Shown here piece after piece: positions 28,701 through 38,329 of a stretch of DNA of 64,000 bases. Location of the stretch: assembly GCA_019055375.1 (NCBI GenBank), contig JAHQIW010000107.1, positions 248,001 through 312,000 of the forward strand, read 5' to 3'. The position numbers and the translations under genes are program-made. Under the pieces are notes generated by a model. The model did no database searches. It saw only the letters and a list, made by a program, of their open reading frames with translations, and was not told where the DNA came from. Origin of the DNA: Parelaphostrongylus tenuis. Lineage: Eukaryota > Nematoda > Chromadorea > Rhabditida > Metastrongylidae. How positions within the stretch are numbered: the first letter of the stretch is position 1; each line of letters starts with the position of its first letter.

Positions 28701-31315
28701 ATCAAATGCATCTTTATTTTGTAAAGCTTTCGCAGAAAAAGTTGCTTATTCACATAAGTAGCTTTGTCGAGCAAAATTCAACAGGAAAAATAAAGCGTTT
28801 TTTCATAGCATTTTTTTTTTCAAACATCTTTGAGCAGTCAATTATGATAGAGGCCATCACAAAATCAGAGATGAAATCTGTTTGTATATAGAAACTGATT
28901 ATATTTATTCTAAATTTTTTCTCAATTTTCTTGTACTCTTGATGCGATTTGTCGCTATGTGATGTGAGGAAGATGACATCTTGAGTGGAATTACTTTTTT
29001 GTTCTAATTTATTTGTAATCTACATAAAAAGCTAAGGTCGAAACGATAAGATGTTGAACGCATGAGCAAATAACAACTCCTTTTTCGGTTAAAGTTCTCG
29101 GGTGTTTCTAATCGCAGATTTGACGATGTGTGCTTCGTATTTAACGAGCTTCACGCACATAGATCTGTTAGCAGCTTAGAAGACAGGGAAATGAGAATTG
29201 TTCAGTTTGATAGTTCCCCTTGCGATGGCTCAAAAAATTCGTAACTTTTCGGAACGGCTTCATAATAGTTGAAAGAATTCAGAATTCTGGGAAGGGATTC
29301 GTAGTGATTAAGGGAAATGCAACAAGTGAAGCGGTTGCGAAGGATAAGGCCAAAACTCCAGAAATTGTACGAGTAGGGTTGAAGATCAAGCAGAACTACA
29401 CTACTGTCCATATAATGAGCAAGGACGACGTTAAAGCTGCCAAGAAGATGTAAGTTTTTTCTCAGTTTACCAGCAAAACATTGCATTTTTTGGATTCAAG
29501 GCATGTTCATGATTTCAGCTTGGAACAATTTGAAAAGCGTGAACATCATGCTCGCGAACGTGCAGCAGCCGTGAATGAATTGGAGAGCTATGCGTTCGAA
29601 GTGAGCCAACTGATCGAAGAAGACGAGTATGTAAAACATTCTACGGAAGCGGAAAGAAAATCGCTGCAAGACGAGGTAAAGCAATTTTTTTTGCAGGGTG
29701 ATCATTTTCTTATCGGTAGAGTATTCCCCATTGTCTTTATCTGCTAAGCTTCATGGATGGACGTCAGTATTACTTTTTTCCTTCTATATTGTAAAATCAC
29801 TTCTGTCTCATGAGCTCGTGTTACATGTTCCATAATCGAGTTTCTGAGCGAAGGGTAAACTAGAAGAACTCGTTTGAAATACCTACTTCCATTACTAAAG
29901 TATGTGATTGAAATCGTTTGTTTAGGTAAAGCGTGTACGAAACTGGTTGGAAGACGATGTTACGTTGAAGACAAAGGTTGTCGAATTCACAAAGAACCAT
30001 GTAGCTTTGAAAGCGCTTGTTAAGCCGATAAAAAGAAGAGTCGACGAAGCAAAAGTGAGTTTAAATTTACTCATTGATGTAGAGTGACGAGCAAAGCGGG
30101 CGTCAGTAGTGCAACGGGCTCGAGCACGCCCTCCCGGATAGAGTGAGTGAGACGTGGGTTCGAGTTCTGCCTGACGTAAAAGTTTGTACATCATTCTACG
30201 TCATTAAGTATATCTGAAGCATCACATCACTGCTAGAAGCGGTCAAATAAAAAAAAAATTATATTTGAGTTTAAATTTCTAATTCACATCGTTCACCGTA
30301 TCATTTGTAGTATGAGCAGCGATTTTAGACACTTCCACGGGCATTTAATAATTTGGAGACAATGTTGAACTCATCTCGTATCATGGCCAGTATGGGTGGC
30401 ACTGATGAGAACTCGCTTTTTAATCAGGTGGGAATAACTGTCAAATGTTTTTTTTTTCTTGAATCATAAAAGGTCTATAAGGGTGCTGCTTGTGGAAGTA
30501 CATATTTTGGTAGCAGCTACAATATTGTTTGGACTATTTGATCCATAAACAAGTTTTCAGACTGATGCTGAAGCGTTTGGTAAAAAATTGGATAAGCTTG
30601 ATACATGGTTGAATGAGAAGAAAGCGGAGCAGGCTAAGCGCCAGCCTCATGAAGATCCTGCAGTTCTGACCAGTGAAGTCACAGCAAAGGTGCGCCAAAC
30701 TTTTGAGACATTTTGCTTCATTTTCTTTTTAGAAAAAGTCTAACTTTATTTCCGACCTCGTTATGGTGTAGGTGCTATATTTCACAAACAAACTTCAGAT
30801 TTTTGTTCTAGTATTTATTCCTTCAGTACCTTTAGCGGAGCTATTCTGTTCGTTAATGTACTTGAGAGACTCAGAAGATTAGAATTACATGATTACGATG
30901 AGTTATATTTTACAATCCTTTCGCATCTTATTAGTACATAGCTAGTTCAACACGGAGCTTCTGACTGATAGAAGTTGTTTGCTTTTTTTCAGTCAGGTAT
31001 GTATGTGATTTTATGCAAACACTGTTTTTATTTTATTATGCTGTATTTCAGTCAAAGGCACTGGATCGCGAGCTGAACGCATTCATGAAGAAGATGAAGC
31101 AGACAAGAATAAAGGATATAGAAGACTTACTAAAAAACGACTCTAAGGATAGTCGAGATACGAAAACAGGGGAAACTAAAGGAGCTAATGAAGCAAACTC
31201 CGAGCAAACTGGAAGCGTGCAAAGTAATGAAGAGGAGAAGACTAAGAGGGATGTGAAGCCAAGTGATGATCTCACTAACGAAACGCATAACACGGGAACT
31301 AAGGAAGAGCTGTAG
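13787..31315 (+). CDS. HYOU1: HYOU1/GRP170, ER-lumenal large Hsp70 chaperone, about 23 exons
   Basis: Exons: 13787-13859, 13951-14003, 14443-14540, 15252-15431, 15608-15731, 16979-17083, 17529-17696, 17776-17949, 19345-19518, 20786-20862, 20993-21053, 21417-21488, 21634-21738, 23318-23403, 25680-25788, 25845-25932, 26013-26332, 29313-29449, 29519-29675, 29926-30054, 30329 (or 30311)-30427, 30561-30689 and 31052-31315; about 993 aa (human 999). A hydrophobic signal peptide precedes [13 protein letters not shown]. ATPase-domain landmarks follow: [61 protein letters not shown] and [12 protein letters not shown]. After the beta domain comes an acidic Lys/Glu-rich linker (exon 17), then the helical C-terminal domain. 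The last residues, KEEL, are a KDEL-type ER-retention signal. As a nucleotide exchange factor and holdase for BiP it acts in ER folding and stress (family knowledge). Least certain are the borders of exons 2, 5, 18 and 21. A further exon in the 3-kb intron at 26333-29312 cannot be excluded. Confidence 0.92.
14026..14228. mobile_element. MITE family M, copy 3 (HYOU1 intron 2)
   Basis: The left end is CCCTTTCAGGACTGTGGATCC. The right arm, inverted, ends in 'gccgtgggtccacggtct'. The inner arms share 'ggcaactctggacggtttggtccacc'-type sequence. It begins 22 bp after exon 2 of HYOU1. Confidence 0.55.
14612..14856. mobile_element. MITE family M, copy 4 (HYOU1 intron 3)
   Basis: The ends are CCCTTTCGCGGCCGCGGAC and the inverted GTCCACTGTCCCGAAAGGG. 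The arms share 'catctgcatctctaacctccagcgtgagaacg'-type blocks with the copy at 21953, and the centre is A/T-rich. This subfamily has a wider central spacer than copies 2 and 3. Confidence 0.55.
15904..16083. mobile_element. inverted dimer of a tRNA-like SINE (family D), HYOU1 intron 5
   Basis: The arms 15904-15979 and 15999-16083 are almost perfect inverted copies. Each contains 'gtagagtggtgtgcaaaaacg', then 'gcgttagccgagatttgaaccc', whose reverse complement has the B-box GGTTCAAATC. The short spacer resembles a tRNA A-box half (GGTTAAGCACGTG). A related single copy is at 30082-30212. Confidence 0.55.
16084..16978. other. HYOU1 intron 5 remainder
   Basis: Two family-C repeat pieces (about 16630-16700 and 16840-16905: 'aaaattactaaaagtctggtgaag', 'ctagcagaaaa'). 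No exon recognised before 16979. Confidence 0.35.
17162..17455 (+). mobile_element. tRNA-derived SINE (family A), HYOU1 intron 6
   Basis: The head GCGCGCGTGGCGCAGTGG fits the tRNA A-box pattern (TGGCGCAGTGG). The body has 'gggtcggtgaattggtgccagacttgtctgggagg' type sequence and the 'gggattggtcaactccgagagctt' tail. It lies about 80 bp after HYOU1 exon 6, in the sense orientation. Confidence 0.7.
18299..18560 (-). mobile_element. mariner transposase C-terminal fragment (HYOU1 intron 8)
   Basis: The minus-strand frame reads [21 protein letters not shown], then [14 protein letters not shown] and [13 protein letters not shown]. This is the C-terminal signature of mariner transposases (S.EHFL.G..F....V, FF.SKP..FY.RGI, RW...VDN.G.Y). 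The D34D catalytic core is missing apart from traces upstream. It is a dead fragment, antisense in the host intron. Confidence 0.75.
18662..19344. other. HYOU1 intron 8, 3' part
   Basis: A family-C relic at about 19105-19165 ('aagctattgaatgttattgaaagtctg'). Otherwise A/T-rich with no recognised element. Confidence 0.35.
19679..19894 (-). mobile_element. RTE LINE fragment (HYOU1 intron 9)
   Basis: The minus-strand frame has [21 protein letters not shown], homologous to KLRWAGHVMRFNDNRWTRAV of the 8.3-kb fragment. The neighbouring upstream part matches the '[10 protein letters not shown]' stretch only loosely. A further 3'-terminal RTE piece lies on the opposite strand at about 20580-20670. 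Confidence 0.6.
20090..20330 (+). mobile_element. tRNA-derived SINE (family A), decayed (HYOU1 intron 9)
   Basis: It retains 'cagaccctgtctggaaggacagtag', 'ttaagtccaggtatgcattcaa' and 'gtgcatggcgcatttctcagggatt' in family order. The tRNA-like head is barely recognisable. Confidence 0.5.
20575..20670 (+). mobile_element. RTE 3'-terminal fragment
   Basis: The sequence from 'acccacttggcagctcttgcacggg' to 'attcgacgatta.cg..acgacaggtga' matches the end of the long RTE copy at 43610-43715. It indicates a 5'-truncated insertion, typical of LINE target-primed reverse transcription. Confidence 0.5.
21105..21385 (+). mobile_element. tRNA-derived SINE (family A), HYOU1 intron 11
   Basis: The head GCGTGTGGCACAGTAGTCTGGG precedes 'cttcgatcccacgctc' (B-box-like). 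It has the full family body, with the 'gggattgacaagcaccgagagctttatctttta' type tail. It is in sense orientation between HYOU1 exons 11 and 12. Confidence 0.65.
21953..22207. mobile_element. MITE family M, copy 5 (HYOU1 intron 13)
   Basis: The left end CTTTCGGGATCGTGGATCC follows TTTAAAT. The right end GGTCCACGGTCCCGAAAGGG is followed by TTAA. The arms share 'cctctgcatctctggcctccagcgtggg' type sequence, and the central A/T-rich spacer matches that of copy 4. Confidence 0.6.
22492..23130. mobile_element. TTAA-flanked MITE with 17-bp terminal inverted repeats (piggyBac-like)
   Basis: The left end TTAACACGTTGACAACG (22492-22508) is the exact reverse complement of the right end at 23114-23130. 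TTAA at both ends fits piggyBac superfamily target duplication. The 640-bp interior has no transposase frame. It lies within the HYOU1 intron between exons 13 and 14. Confidence 0.6.
24442..24489 (-). ncRNA. hammerhead ribozyme motif, family 2 copy a
   Basis: On the minus strand: stem I GGGUCA (24489-24484) pairs with UGGCCC (24447-24442), all six positions paired with one G-U. The core is CUGACGA. Stem II GGAGG/CCUCC has a 5-nt loop. GAAA follows, then the palindromic ACACCGGUGU stem III and a GUA cleavage triplet. No core position is missing. It is antisense to HYOU1. Confidence 0.78.
24830..24877 (+). ncRNA. hammerhead ribozyme motif, family 2 copy b
   Basis: The same design as copy a, on the sense strand of HYOU1: GGGUCA (24830-24835) with UGGCCC (24872-24877), and core CUGACGA (24836-24842). 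Stem II is shortened to GGAG/CUCC. GAAG replaces GAAA, giving a G-U pair at 15.1-16.1. Probably weaker, but it would lie within HYOU1 pre-mRNA. Confidence 0.65.
24925..25679. other. HYOU1 intron 14, 3' part
   Basis: Two related stretches ('ttatgagagctatg' near 24932 and 'gtgagagatatggg' near 25224), followed by 'gcccatatagcgt', form a diverged direct repeat about 290 bp apart. A SINE-A tail remnant is possible at about 25485-25530. No exon seen. Confidence 0.35.
26333..29312. other. HYOU1 intron 17 (about 3 kb)
   Basis: A family-C relic near 26870 and a possible SINE-D relative at about 27085-27185 ('cgtgggttcaacttccgtct', B-box-like). The rest is A/T-rich with no recognised exon. The protein join across this intron, from the acidic linker to GNATSEAV, is plausible but is the least supported in the gene. 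Confidence 0.35.
30082..30212 (+). mobile_element. tRNA-like SINE (family D), HYOU1 intron 20
   Basis: Contains 'gacgtgggttcgagttctgcct' (B-box GGTTCGAGTTC) and 'aaaagtttgtacatcattctacgtcat'. These match the arm of the inverted dimer at 15904-16083. A 'tgatgtagagtgac' motif before it is the inverted form of its own tail, hinting at the same fold-back organisation. Confidence 0.5.
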
Positions 31316-31642
31316 GCTACTTATTTCTAGGATTTTTGCATAGGTCCAGCGTGTTCGCCTTTTGTAAGGTTGGCTTTAGGAAAATACTGGTAAAATGAAC
31401 TTCGTGGTTATTGACATTATGTCGTATTCCTATCATGTCCTGTGAAGCAGTGATGTGCACTGTGATCATTGTTTGCTGGTTTGTTACACTTCAAAGATGT
31501 TTATGGTTGTCTTGTCCAACGACTTCTTGTAATTGTGGTATTCATATTTATTATATTATGTCTCATATTGCTCTTCATTTCACATAAACACAATATAGAA
31601 ATTTATTATAAACATTTCTTTAATTTGTTACTTCTGTATAAG

Positions 31643-34600
31643 TTAGACCTCACCCCAGGGAACCTTTTTGTCGGAGTTAGACAACCAATAAGGCCACTGC
31701 TGTTGTTGACGAGCCTTTTGCCAAGACCATTGTGACCTCAGTTGGTTTTGTTGCGTAATGAATTGTAGCCATTGTTGCGTTGGCTTGTAATCTTTCTCAG
31801 TTAACGAGGACTTGTAATCTTGTGAATGTAGGTTCATAGATGAGTGGCTGAATTGTGGCTCTTGAGCGGCTTCTCCTGATGCGCGGAAATGTTCTGGATC
31901 AGTTATGCTGGAGCTCGTTTCGACATTGGGGGAATCTTGTTCGTTTCTGGACAACTTATCTGAAGACAACTTTGAAGTGCGGAGTTGCCGAGGAACGGTT
32001 CTAAGTGGAAATAGTGCTTGTTGGACTTCCATCGGTGATACGGGTTGCATTATAGCGAAAGGAGCAAAAGTAGAAGCGAGGAACCGAGTGAGAAGTAGTG
32101 AAATATCCTGAAAAGAATAATATAATGAAAACAGTATTTTATATCTATATCAAAGTAATCTCATTAACAAACCTGTCTGAGCTTCGAATAGCTGACGCGC
32201 ATTCCCTTTTGTAGGAACAGAATGATGCTGTCGAACTAAAAAAAGTAAGTTAATGAACATAACTTTTTTGAGTAATATCGTTTAATTTATCATAATATAC
32301 GTCAAAAATAGCAATAAGTGGTGTATTAAGTTGTTTGGAAGTTTATGCATGAGTAGTCGGAGTATTAATCGAAACCATTTTAGTCTACACATTGTGTTCA
32401 TAGGGTACAAACTTATGCATTTCGTCTGCAATTCTCTAAAATCCCGGTGGCGGTGAAGCTATTGGAGGCATTTTTGCCATCGATCTGGTTTCTGAAGCAT
32501 TTCTTTTACAAAAGCCGTTTTTATGCTTGAACAAGTGGTGGTCGATGGACGAGAAGCCCTACCAGTACGGTGGTAAGGTAGGATCTCATAGGCCTAAGCC
32601 CAGCTCGCTGAAGCATCACGGTGTTGGATGCGTGAAACATGACCGAACGTCGGCAGTGCGAAGTATTTTTCGTGCCGTACGGCTTTCATCTGTCGAACTC
32701 TTTCGACAGCAATTTTTTTTTTGAATACTCCGAAACAGTTATGATGGTTACATCAAAGTTATGCGGAGTTTCTTGAGCACTTGTGCATGTGCTGATTCTA
32801 CCAAAGGCTTCAGTTCATCGTTGGTAGAAGACGGGCGTCCGTAATCTATCGAATCTTCAGCGCCAAATTCGATCCTACTAAATTTCCCAAACCTACGTTC
32901 CACAGTGTAGATGCTTTTTTCCATTCCTCGGCTCCATATCTCATCAACGCTTCGCAATGTTCGCGTTGTGTACATTCGAGTTGGAATTTGTAAAATTTAA
33001 ATAGATTGTTTTTCGACGTCACAATGTTTAACCTATGAAACTTATGAAAATCTATACTATATTATAACTGAATTGCTTAGCTAGAAGCACCAAATAAGTT
33101 TTTCCCTTAAAATGAATCAGGAAAAATTTCTGCTAAAACATATGCTAGAAAAGTTACATCTGGAAATCTATGGAGATTCCCGAAGGACCTGATCCTGAAG
33201 ATACTGTACTACGAAATAGAAACGATGCTTAGGATATGGTATTTTGCTCACATATCAAACAAGCACTAGGATTTTGTTCCTATTCCTTCATGATTCGAGC
33301 TGCTTAAGATGTGCTATACGTTACCGTGATATGGTAAAGAATAACCTTCTCTTGAAGTTCTGGGTTTCCCACTCGTCGTATCTCCACCTCAGTTGAAATC
33401 AACTCGAGAATAAGAATGACTAGACGGGAACGTATCTGAAATTTCTTCTTTTACATTGAAAACTTTTGCTCATAATACTAGCACTACACTACGCTATTGC
33501 TACCACTATTTTTCAATATAATTAAATTCTTCCTATTTATTTATTCATTATCATTGAGTATGTGAAATGCAGTGGTTAGATAATCCAAAAGTTGCCTTGC
33601 TCAGATCTGTCTCGAGCTAATTGTGCATGTTATCTTTCCATAATCGAGAAATCAGTGCTAAATCTATCCGGAAAAACTTCTCTCAACCAGAATCTCAGCG
33701 AGAATAATCTCATGCAATATTCATCTCATGATGAGGGCAAACTTCTTAATATGAAGTCACACACAAACCCGAAGGCCAAGTGCACTACGAATTTCGGGCA
33801 ACGCATTCGGGACACGAGCAAATGACGGAAATTGTGTGATTCGCGCTACGTGTGATTACATAGAAATTTACTATTACTATTGCTACTAGAACCATTGTAG
33901 CAGTAATAGTGAAGACTATCTTTAATTATACACCAAATTTCAGCTGCGACAAGACTCACTAGAATTTTGCAGGAGTGCGCAAGAGTATTCTGTTACATTT
34001 TCCTAAGCCAGGCACGAGTTCTTTGAAACACAATTCAATCCGTGACATTTAGGCGATTTTGCCTTCATCAGGGCTTGGAAAGATTAGGTTGGCCATCCAG
34101 TCAGCGAATCCCCTTCATTGCTTGGGTAAAAAAAAACCATCAACCACAGATTTCTATCATTCACTGCATACAACTTTTCAGCGTGCTCATCTCTTTTATG
34201 AGTCGTTCACTGAGTTGTCCAAGTCGAGATCAACCGTACAAAGTACATAGGAAATGAAAGTACTTCCTTCATCACAAAAACAGTCTTTTGACTGCATCAT
34301 CTCAGGTGTGATCAAGAGGCATTCCCTGTGCAGTCCATGTTTGTTGTTGTCAATCCAGAAACAGGGAGAGTATTGAAATGAAAAACACATCGTCATCGCG
34401 CAGGAACATGGATCCCAGCGCATAAGATATTGAAGGAGTGCTCAATAAACGCCACCAATTCAACAAGAATTACAAAGAGGAATTCCTCGAAATCGTACTG
34501 ACATGATACAGTATATAAGACTGTTATTTTGAAGTGGGAGGTGCATTCGCAATCCATGTGATCTCTTCACGGTTAGTCTACGTTATTACAACTCTCTGGT

Positions 34601-35409
34601 GCTCATAAAAAGCAGTGACGGTGTTGGAAAGTTATTTTGCGCTTAATGCTATTGAAATTCAGGTTTTGGATTTTTCTTTCCGTGTAATGGAATTGTTTGA
34701 TTGAGTGCGTTGTTGGCAACTTGATCTTCTTAGGCTCTGGAGAAAGCGAAAAGTTAGCTGCCAAAATAGAATGTGTTATAGAACCTCGTTTTCAGCTTGC
34801 AAAGAAAAACTGAGAATCTCTGCAAAATGCCGAGGCGCATAGGTAGTCGGTGTCGGGAATTGTACGGCACTATTACCACTGACATAAGAGAGTTTTGACA
34901 AGGTGGCACCATCTCATCAAAATTATTCACTGCCACCTCCAGAACGTCATGGGAACATAAGAATGGTGCGACAGCGGAGTGAAAATCGGCGATCCACAAG
35001 GACACCATTTTTGCTTTCCTGATGACATCGCTCTTATAACTCAAAACATAAGTTAATCGGAAGCAATACTGATAAGTTTCCACGACGCTCATGGAATTTA
35101 GAATTGAAAGGAGTGATCCCAAGTCACGTGAAGAAATGGGAATGCAGTGAAAGTTCGAATGTGTGCTTTAATTCATGAATCTAGTCTCTATTTGCTCCAA
35201 ATCTTTTGAGAACATCTTGAATATGGATATTTATAGATAGAACTATAGACTGGGCTTACCTTTGGTGTGAATTTTCTTTGAGAGTGTAAAAAATCACGTG
35301 TAAGTTGTTCGGCATTTGCAGTTAGGCGATCCATTTTGGCAGTAAGATAGTCAGACTGTTGTGACGTGGTAGTGCTGACGAGAAGAAACAGTAAAATAAG
35401 ATGGATCAT
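31643..35409 (-). CDS. unknown secreted protein, C-terminal Gln/Ser/Trp-rich, 4 exons
   Basis: Exons on the minus strand: 35409-35260, 33435-33346, 32235-32173 and 32107-31643, all joined in phase 0; 255 aa. The start MIHLILLFLLVSTTTSQQ is a clear signal peptide. Residues 20-110 are helical and hydrophobic-charged, with KMDRLTANAEQLTRDF, LVILILELISTEVEIRRV, FDSIILFLQKGMRVSYSKL and ISLLLTRFLASTF. The remainder is polar and Gln-rich (WLQFITQQNQLRSQWSWQKA). An SL-like acceptor, TTTTTTTCAG, lies just upstream. An AATAAA on the minus strand at 31607-31602 suggests the 3' end. It is convergent with HYOU1, with 327 bp between stops. I recognise no family; regular splice phases and the signal peptide argue for a real gene. 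Two mariner/RTE remnants sit in its introns. Confidence 0.7.
32450..32975 (-). mobile_element. mariner transposase fragment, decayed
   Basis: The minus-strand frame at 32975-32748 reads RRFGKFSRIEFGAEDSIDYG then RPSSTNDELKPLVE. It resembles the mariner N-terminal linker (FAKFR.GNFDLED..RSGRPS...DELK.LVE). The part below about 32700 has only traces of the catalytic half, with frame breaks. It lies in the intron between exons B and C of the unknown secreted gene, same strand. Confidence 0.6.
34880..35090 (+). mobile_element. RTE LINE fragment (reverse transcriptase palm region)
   Basis: The nucleotide stretch 'aaaattattcactgccacctccagaacgt' to 'gatgacatcgctcttat' matches 42885-43015 of the long RTE copy, which encodes the region around the FADD-type catalytic box. 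Several frameshifts. It lies in the first intron of the unknown secreted gene, antisense to it. Confidence 0.6.
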
Positions 35410-35429
35410 GCTATCTGAAAAAAAGGTGA

Positions 35430-38250
35430 GCTAGACAAAATCTAATTTTGCTGCCCCTAAATTTCCTCTGCAAGCATAATGTGATACATTCTATGCATCA
35501 GGCGAGATCAATGCGTGTGAAGAAAAATGTATGTATGTAGGAGCTCATCTCAAACGATTTCGCATAAAAAAAGAGATTCTGGAAACTTTGCATGCAACAT
35601 CAGAATTTGAAAAAGTTCTATACTCTAAAATTTGATTTGAATTTACACAAAAATGCCAAAACTTTAGTGACACTGGTGAAGGACTAGACTTCTAGAATTT
35701 CAGGTTCAAGATCTACACAATTACATTGGTAAATGTGATTGAGACTGGACAGATGGACAGTGGAAGTATTACTGTCCATTTTAACCGAGACGCTGGTTCA
35801 ACTTCATCTCGTCTCCTGCTCATCACTTAGCCTCCTATACTATTAAGATCGAAATTCCAGCAGACTTGTCTGGGGAAGTCTACTTTTTACAATCTAAGTG
35901 GAACGCTCTGGCCTGGCTATCCCAGGACTTCATGAGAACTGACGCGACCACCATATATCGACATTCATAACGAAGACAGAAATCCTCACGTAGTGGCGAA
36001 ACCCACATACAGTAACAATGTGTGTTACCGGGTCATCGAGAAAGTTGTGATTAATAAAGTAGATATGCAATGCGAACTTGATCAATGAAAGAATTACACC
36101 GGATCCTGATTTTACGACTATCTTCGTAGTCTATTACAATAGTAATCCATTTTTATCGCTCTTGGTCAAATACTTAATAAGGGAAGTAGGCAAAAGTAAA
36201 CAACGGGGAGGTAGGATCTATCTCTCACTGAAGGAGCACTGAACAAAAAAAAAAAAAAAGAATCGAGTTATCCTTGCCTGTATCATAATTTTTTCCATAA
36301 TAACAACTTTTGAAATGGTCGCGCATAGCCACTCTGCTTGCCTATCATTTGCTGCACCTGATTACTACCATAGTCGTCACTGTTTTGTGTTTGATTGTAG
36401 GAGTATCACGTCTTTCAGCAAGAGTGCTCAAAGAAATGAAAAAAGTATTGATAACCATTAAGAGAATCCCAGCGACCGTCATTAGGTGAGAATAAGCGAA
36501 AAGAATAGCCTTTTCATGAGAGTAGCTAAAAACGCTATAATTACGCATCGACACCGTTGACTGCTGATGCAGTTCCCAGTCATCCGATTTATGCGATGGC
36601 TAATGGAGCTCGGATAACAGTTTAATATCGTTTATTTCTGCGACGATCTCTACGATAACGATAGGGATGAATTCAGAATTATCAATAGAATGCGCAATTA
36701 TGGAGACTAGTTTCATGAGTGTCATGCTGGAATACTGCACAAATCAGAATACTTGAATTCAAAACCGATTACGCTTTCTGATTTAACAAAAGGAATCCAG
36801 TTGATTTTTAAAAATCCAACTAATAATCGACTGTTAGAATTTAGTGGGCCAGGACACATCACCAAGTGGCCTACAACCTTAACAAATGAATAGAAAGAAG
36901 ATCGCTCAATGTTGTCATATCTCTGGAGATACACCTTGTCTTCGACCCTACTCACGTGACATCGCGTTTCGCGATTAAAGGTTCAAGTATTGCGCATTCC
37001 TGTGCAATTTTTTCTGGACCCTACCTATGTGAAAAGTCAGTGCAGGGTCTTCGCAGACGAGTCTGGTATTGACCAGTAAGATGGCCGTCTCACCAAGTCA
37101 TGAGGCCCTTTGAAATTCATTCTACTGGTTCTTGCATCGTTTAGTCTTCTCTTCAAAAGACTGAGTAACCTATGTTTTTGCTTTCTGCTTGTACTCCTTT
37201 AGTCTCTGATTCGAGAGTCGAGTTAATGTTCCATTGCGTAGAAGTCTATACGAAACAGGTTTTTTTTTCTGCTCCTTTTGCAGTCCAATCATTTTCCGCC
37301 TTTCATTCGTCTATTCGACTGCCATCTCTGCACCATCAGTACTTCTTAAATGATCACTTTGCCTTATCGGTAACTAAGGCTCAAAAGAATTAGCATTGGC
37401 ACGTATATCTTCCACTATCATCTCTACATCATCAATACTTATCAAAAAGGTTACAAAGTCTTTTCAAAGATCATGTTTGGCAGAATGTTACACCGGCACG
37501 TATGACTTGATCGTCTTTATCGAGACACTTCCTCGTACATTTAATGGCCTTGAACACCTTCAGTGAGATCATGTCACACCGTCACACAATCGCTATTGCT
37601 TCTCGAGGAAGTAGTTTCGTCGAAAAAATCAGCGGCTCGTGATGATCTTTCTTTGTTTTTAAGTCTGCTAAATGTCAACTAGTTCCGAAAGTATTTTTTT
37701 CGGAAAAATCCACTTCCGTTTTTTTACTACCAGGAAATATTCACCTGCAAATGAACGGGCATTATGGACATTTCTTCCGTCCTTTTGGCCGCTGTAGTCC
37801 TGTCCTCCCATCATCAGATTCAAGCACAGCTTATCGTCAATGTTTCGGTTATGCATATTTTAACGTACTTTTAAAAAATGTCTTTTGAAAGCTTGTAAAT
37901 GAGGACAAATGTCTATCGAAAAGTTCTTGCCTCCTTCATTTAGTCTCTGTTCCACTTTTGTTTAACAATTTTTCCAGGCCATACCAAACCAAAGCAAGCT
38001 ATTCTATCCTCACATTACGAATAATCACACAATAAGAGAGGATTAGTTCAGCAGTTGAGTCAAATGAACTAGTTGAAAAATTGCAAAAGATGCTTAGTAG
38101 GTGTACACTCGCGACATTAGCGAAGCATGCAACGATGAATAGGAGCGAACTGCACGAGTAAGTTGGTTTAACGAATATAGCATGAGTTGGGACTTTCTAA
38201 ACTTTAGAATATTTGAGTCTTACAGTGAAGAATGGATTGTCCATAGAAGG
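35430..38250. other. intergenic, two weak exon candidates only
   Basis: No repeat shared with the window stands out. On the minus strand, 36554-36345 encodes a membrane-helix-like stretch (HLMTVAGILLMVINTFFISL), and 37856-37742 encodes MMGGQDYSGQKDGRNVHNAR before a GT donor. Neither is backed by a family match or a good acceptor. They may be exons of one minus-strand gene running through this area. Confidence 0.25.
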
Positions 38251-38255
38251 AAGAA

Positions 38256-38256
<1 letters not shown>

Positions 38257-38314
<58 letters not shown>

Positions 38315-38327
38315 AAGAAAGAAAGAG
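38257..38327 (+). repeat. (GA)n microsatellite with (GAAA)n tail
   Basis: About 26 GA units followed by four AAAG units. A simple repeat in intergenic DNA. Confidence 0.9.
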
Positions 38328-38329
38328 AG

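Noticed and set aside
30326..30328. TAG in HYOU1 exon 21 as stop-codon readthrough
   Set aside because: An in-phase TTTTAG acceptor explains it more simply.
31048..31293. 81-codon minus-strand frame
   Set aside because: Antisense of the last HYOU1 exon.
38257..38327. CRISPR-like or regulatory array
   Set aside because: A plain dinucleotide repeat with no spacers.
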